Assembly (NCBI RefSeq): GCF_017813245.1
Contig: NZ_JAGIQL010000044.1
Coordinates: forward strand, 1-44,335
Direction: 5' to 3'
DNA from: Streptomyces montanisoli
GTDB taxonomy: Bacteria; Actinomycetota; Actinomycetes; Streptomycetales; Streptomycetaceae
Length of the DNA: 44,335 nucleotides
Position numbers and translations under genes: made by a program. Position 1 is the first letter of the stretch. Each line of letters begins with the position of its first letter. Shown piece by piece: positions 41,758 to 44,335 of the stretch. The notes under the pieces were generated by a model. It did not search any database, had not been told where the DNA came from, and saw nothing but the letters and a program-made list of their open reading frames with translations.

Positions 41758-42057
41758 ATGTTCGTACTTGAGCTCACCTACACCGCCCCCATGGACCGCG
41801 TCGAGGCGGCGCTCGACGACCACAAGGCGTGGCTGGACACCTGCTACGCCGAGGGCTACTTCATCGCCTCGGGCCGCAAGGTCCCGCGCGACGGCGGCCT
41901 GATCCTGGCGACGGCACCCGACCGCGCGGCCGCCGAGGCCCTCGCGGCCCGCGACCCCTTCACGCTCGCGGGCGTGTGCACGTACCGGATCACGGAGTTC
42001 ACCCCGACGAAGACGGCCGAGGCGCTGGCGCGCTACCAGGAGCAGCCGGCCTCCTGA
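41758..42057 (+). CDS. YciI-like (YCII family) protein
   Basis: A 99-residue ferredoxin-fold-like protein of the YCII family. It has the conserved His22 in DDHKAWL, the GGLILA strand and ARDPFTLAGVCTYRITEF typical of YciI. The family is related to dimeric alpha-beta barrel enzymes and some members dehalogenate or decarboxylate small molecules; the substrate here is unknown. It begins 104 bp after metK with its own apparent promoter and lies 73 bp before priA. Confidence 0.9.
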   Translation: MFVLELTYTAPMDRVEAALDDHKAWLDTCYAEGYFIASGRKVPRDGGLILATAPDRAAAEALAARDPFTLAGVCTYRITEFTPTKTAEALARYQEQPAS

Positions 42058-42130
42058 AGCGAGCCGTCCCGCTCGCCCGTCGCGGTCTCGCCGGCCCGCA
42101 CTGTCGTACCCGTCTGGTAGGTATGGGGCT

Positions 42131-44128
42131 GTGAGCAGCGGTGACGAGCAGAGGCAGGAGGCCGAGGGGGAGCAGCTCGCGCTGATCAAGCAGACCGTGC
42201 GCGAGGCGAGGACGCCGCGCGCCAAGCCGCGCACCTGGCGCGGCGCCCCGCTCGCCGAGCGGCTGCCGGTGGCGCGGGTCGTCGTCAACAAGGGCGTGCT
42301 CCACCTCGACCAGTTCTTCGACTACGCGGTCCCGGCCGAGCTGGACGAGGCGGCCCAGCCCGGCGTGCGGGTACGGGTCAGGTTCGGGGCGGGGGCGCAC
42401 TCCGTGCGCGGCGGGCGTCGCGAGGGCGGGCGGCTGATCGACGGGTTCGTCGTGGAGCGGCTCGCCACGTCCGACTACACGGGCCCGCTGGCCGCGCTCG
42501 CCGGCGTCGTCTCCCCCGAGCCGGTGCTCAGCGCGGAACTGCTCGCGCTCGCACGCGCCGTCGCCGACCGCTACGCCGGATCCCTCGCGGACGTGCTGCA
42601 ACTCGCCGTGCCGCCGCGCAGCGCGCGCGCCGAGAGCCGCCCGTCCCCGCAGCCGCTCGAGCCGCCGCCCGCCCCGGAGCCCGGCAGCTGGGAGCGGTAT
42701 CCGACCGGGCCCGCGTTCCTCGACGCGCTCGCGACGGGCGGAGCGCCGCGCGCCGTGTGGACCGCGCTGCCGGGACCGCTGTGGGCGCAGGAGATCGCGC
42801 GCGCCGTCGCCGCCACGCTGGCCTCCGGGCGCGGCGCGCTCGTCGTCGTGCCCGACGGCCGTGTCTCGGCCCGGGTCGACGAGGCGCTCACCGGTCTGCT
42901 GGGGGAGGGGCGGCACGCGCTGCTCACCGCCGAGGCCGGGCCCGAGAAGCGGTACCGCGAGTGGCTGGCGGTGCGGCGCGGTGCGGTGCGTGCCGTGGTC
43001 GGCACGCGCGCCGCGATGTTCGCGCCCGTATGCGACCTCGGCCTTGTCGCCCTGTGGGACGACGGGGACTCCAGCCACAGCGAGCAGCACGCGCCCCAGC
43101 CGCACGCGCGCGATGTGCTGCTGCTGCGCGCCGCGCACGACGGGTGCGCGTTCCTGCTCGGCGGCACGAGCTGCACCGTAGAGGCCGCCCAGCTCGTCGC
43201 GTCCGGCTGGGCCCTGCCGCTCGCCGCGTCGCGCGAGACGGTGCGCGCGGCGGCGCCCCTGGTACGCACCGTCGGCGACGCCGAACTGGCGCGCGACGAG
43301 GCGGCGCGCGCCGCCAGGCTGCCCAGTCTTGCCTGGGGGGCCGTGCGTGACGGTCTGGCGTCGGGGCCCGTGCTCGTGCAGGTGCCGCGCCGCGGGTACG
43401 CGCCGAGGCTCGCCTGCGAGCGCTGCCGGGCGCCCGCACGGTGCCCGCACTGCGCGGGCCCCGTCGAGGCCGCGGAACAGCACGACCTGCGGTGCGGCTG
43501 GTGCGGCCGGGGCGCCTCCGGCTGGCACTGCCCCGAGTGCGGCAGCCCCAGGCTGCGCGCCCGGATCGTCGGTGCCCGCCGCACCGCGGAGGAACTGGGC
43601 CGCGCCTTCCCCGCCGTCCCCGTGCGCACGTCGGGCCGCGACCACATCCTGGACGCCGTGCCCGGCAGGCCCGCCCTCGTCGTCTGCACGCCGGGCGCCG
43701 AGCCCGTCGCGGACGGCGGGTACGCGGCGGCGCTGCTCCTCGACGGCTGGGCGATGGTCTCCCGCCCCGACCTCAGGGCCTCCGAGGAGGCGCTGCGCCG
43801 CTGGATCCAGGCCGCCTCGCTGGTACGCGGCCAGAGCGAGGGCGGCACGGTCGTGGTGGTCGCGGAGCCCACGCTGCGGCCCGTGCAGGCACTGGTGCGC
43901 TGGGACCCCGTGGGGCACGCGCGGCGCGAGCTGGCAGAGCGGGCGCAGCTCGGGTTCCCGCCGGTGTCGCGGATGGCCGCGGTGTCAGGACCCGGCGAGG
44001 CCGTCGCCGCGTTCGTCGCGAGCACCGAACTGCCGGCCGGCGCCGAGGTGCTCGGGCCCGTTCCCGTGGCGAGCGCGCCACCCGGCGCGCCGCGCCGTGG
44101 CGGGGCGCCGCCGGGCGAGAGGTGGGAG
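42131..44128 (+). CDS. priA: Primosomal protein N' PriA, helicase-degenerate, 3' end lost
   Basis: Replication restart factor. About 666 credible residues. The N-terminal 3'-DNA-binding domain (VARVVVNKGVLHLDQFFDYAVP) and the two zinc-binding Cys clusters (CERC, CPHC, CGWC, CPEC) are present. The helicase core is degenerate: there is no Walker A lysine (WTALPGPLWAQEI), and the DEEH box reads WDDGDSS. Actinobacterial PriA proteins are known to lack these motifs. GTG 42131 has no clear ribosome binding site; TAGGTAT ends seven bases upstream. The frame stays open, but homology stops after GERWE at about 44128, where the G-rich artefact begins. Confidence 0.88.

Positions 44129-44335
<207 letters not shown>

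Overview
The window is a housekeeping segment of an actinobacterial chromosome, almost certainly Streptomyces or a very close relative. Base composition is very GC-rich with strong G/C preference at third codon positions. GTG starts are common and there is one TTG start. It carries the diagnostic developmental regulator bldD, the actinobacterial nucleoid protein sIHF, and the gene order relA ... rpsD ... alaS ... aro ... efp-nusB-bldD-pyr-car ... sihf-gmk-rpoZ-coaBC-metK-priA. From memory this matches the SCO1513 to SCO1475 region of S. coelicolor, read in the opposite direction. No insertion sequence, integrase, tRNA, rRNA or CRISPR array was recognised.

Layout. (1) Positions 1-9404: the 3' part of a bifunctional relA/spoT-type (p)ppGpp enzyme; a repeat- and hairpin-rich convergent gap; a DUF349 protein and a membrane-anchored cyclophilin on the minus strand; then a metallo-hydrolase, hisS, a VKOR-type thiol oxidoreductase and rarA on the plus strand. 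(2) 9405-12826: rpsD with a long leader, and a convergent minus-strand AfsR-like NB-ARC/TPR ATPase. (3) 12827-18937: DUF948 and DUF6167 membrane proteins, then tightly coupled alaS-ruvX, then mltG. (4) 18934-25218: shikimate genes aroE and aroC-aroK-aroB-aroQ (mostly joined by 4-base overlaps), a P-loop ATPase, and an M24-family protein that has lost most of its metal ligands. (5) 25292-27202: efp and nusB converging on bldD, with candidate BldD operators between bldD and pyrR. (6) 27203-37306: the complete UMP biosynthesis operon pyrR-pyrB-pyrC-(PH-like membrane protein)-carA-carB-pyrD-pyrF, preceded by a PyrR-binding-loop-like sequence just before the pyrR ribosome binding site. (7) 37307-44335: sIHF, gmk, rpoZ, coaBC, metK, a YciI-like protein and a helicase-dead priA that runs into a poly-G tail.

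Functional picture. The segment joins translation (hisS, alaS, rpsD, efp), transcription (nusB, rpoZ), nucleotide and cofactor supply (pyr/car, gmk, coaBC, metK, aro) and global growth and development control (Rel, BldD, sIHF). BldD responds to cyclic di-GMP and Rel makes and degrades (p)ppGpp, so several nucleotide second-messenger inputs sit close to the enzymes that make their precursors.

I did not find a wholly new system. The observations most worth a second look are: the PyrR translational switch; the M24 pseudo-peptidase beside efp; the uncharacterised PH-like protein embedded in the pyr operon; a set of apparently leaderless genes whose -10 boxes sit 6-7 bases before the start codon, two of them abutting the preceding terminator; the metK leader near-palindrome; and the duplicated hairpin module after relA. 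The last ~200 bases (from about 44129) are a sequencing or assembly artefact.
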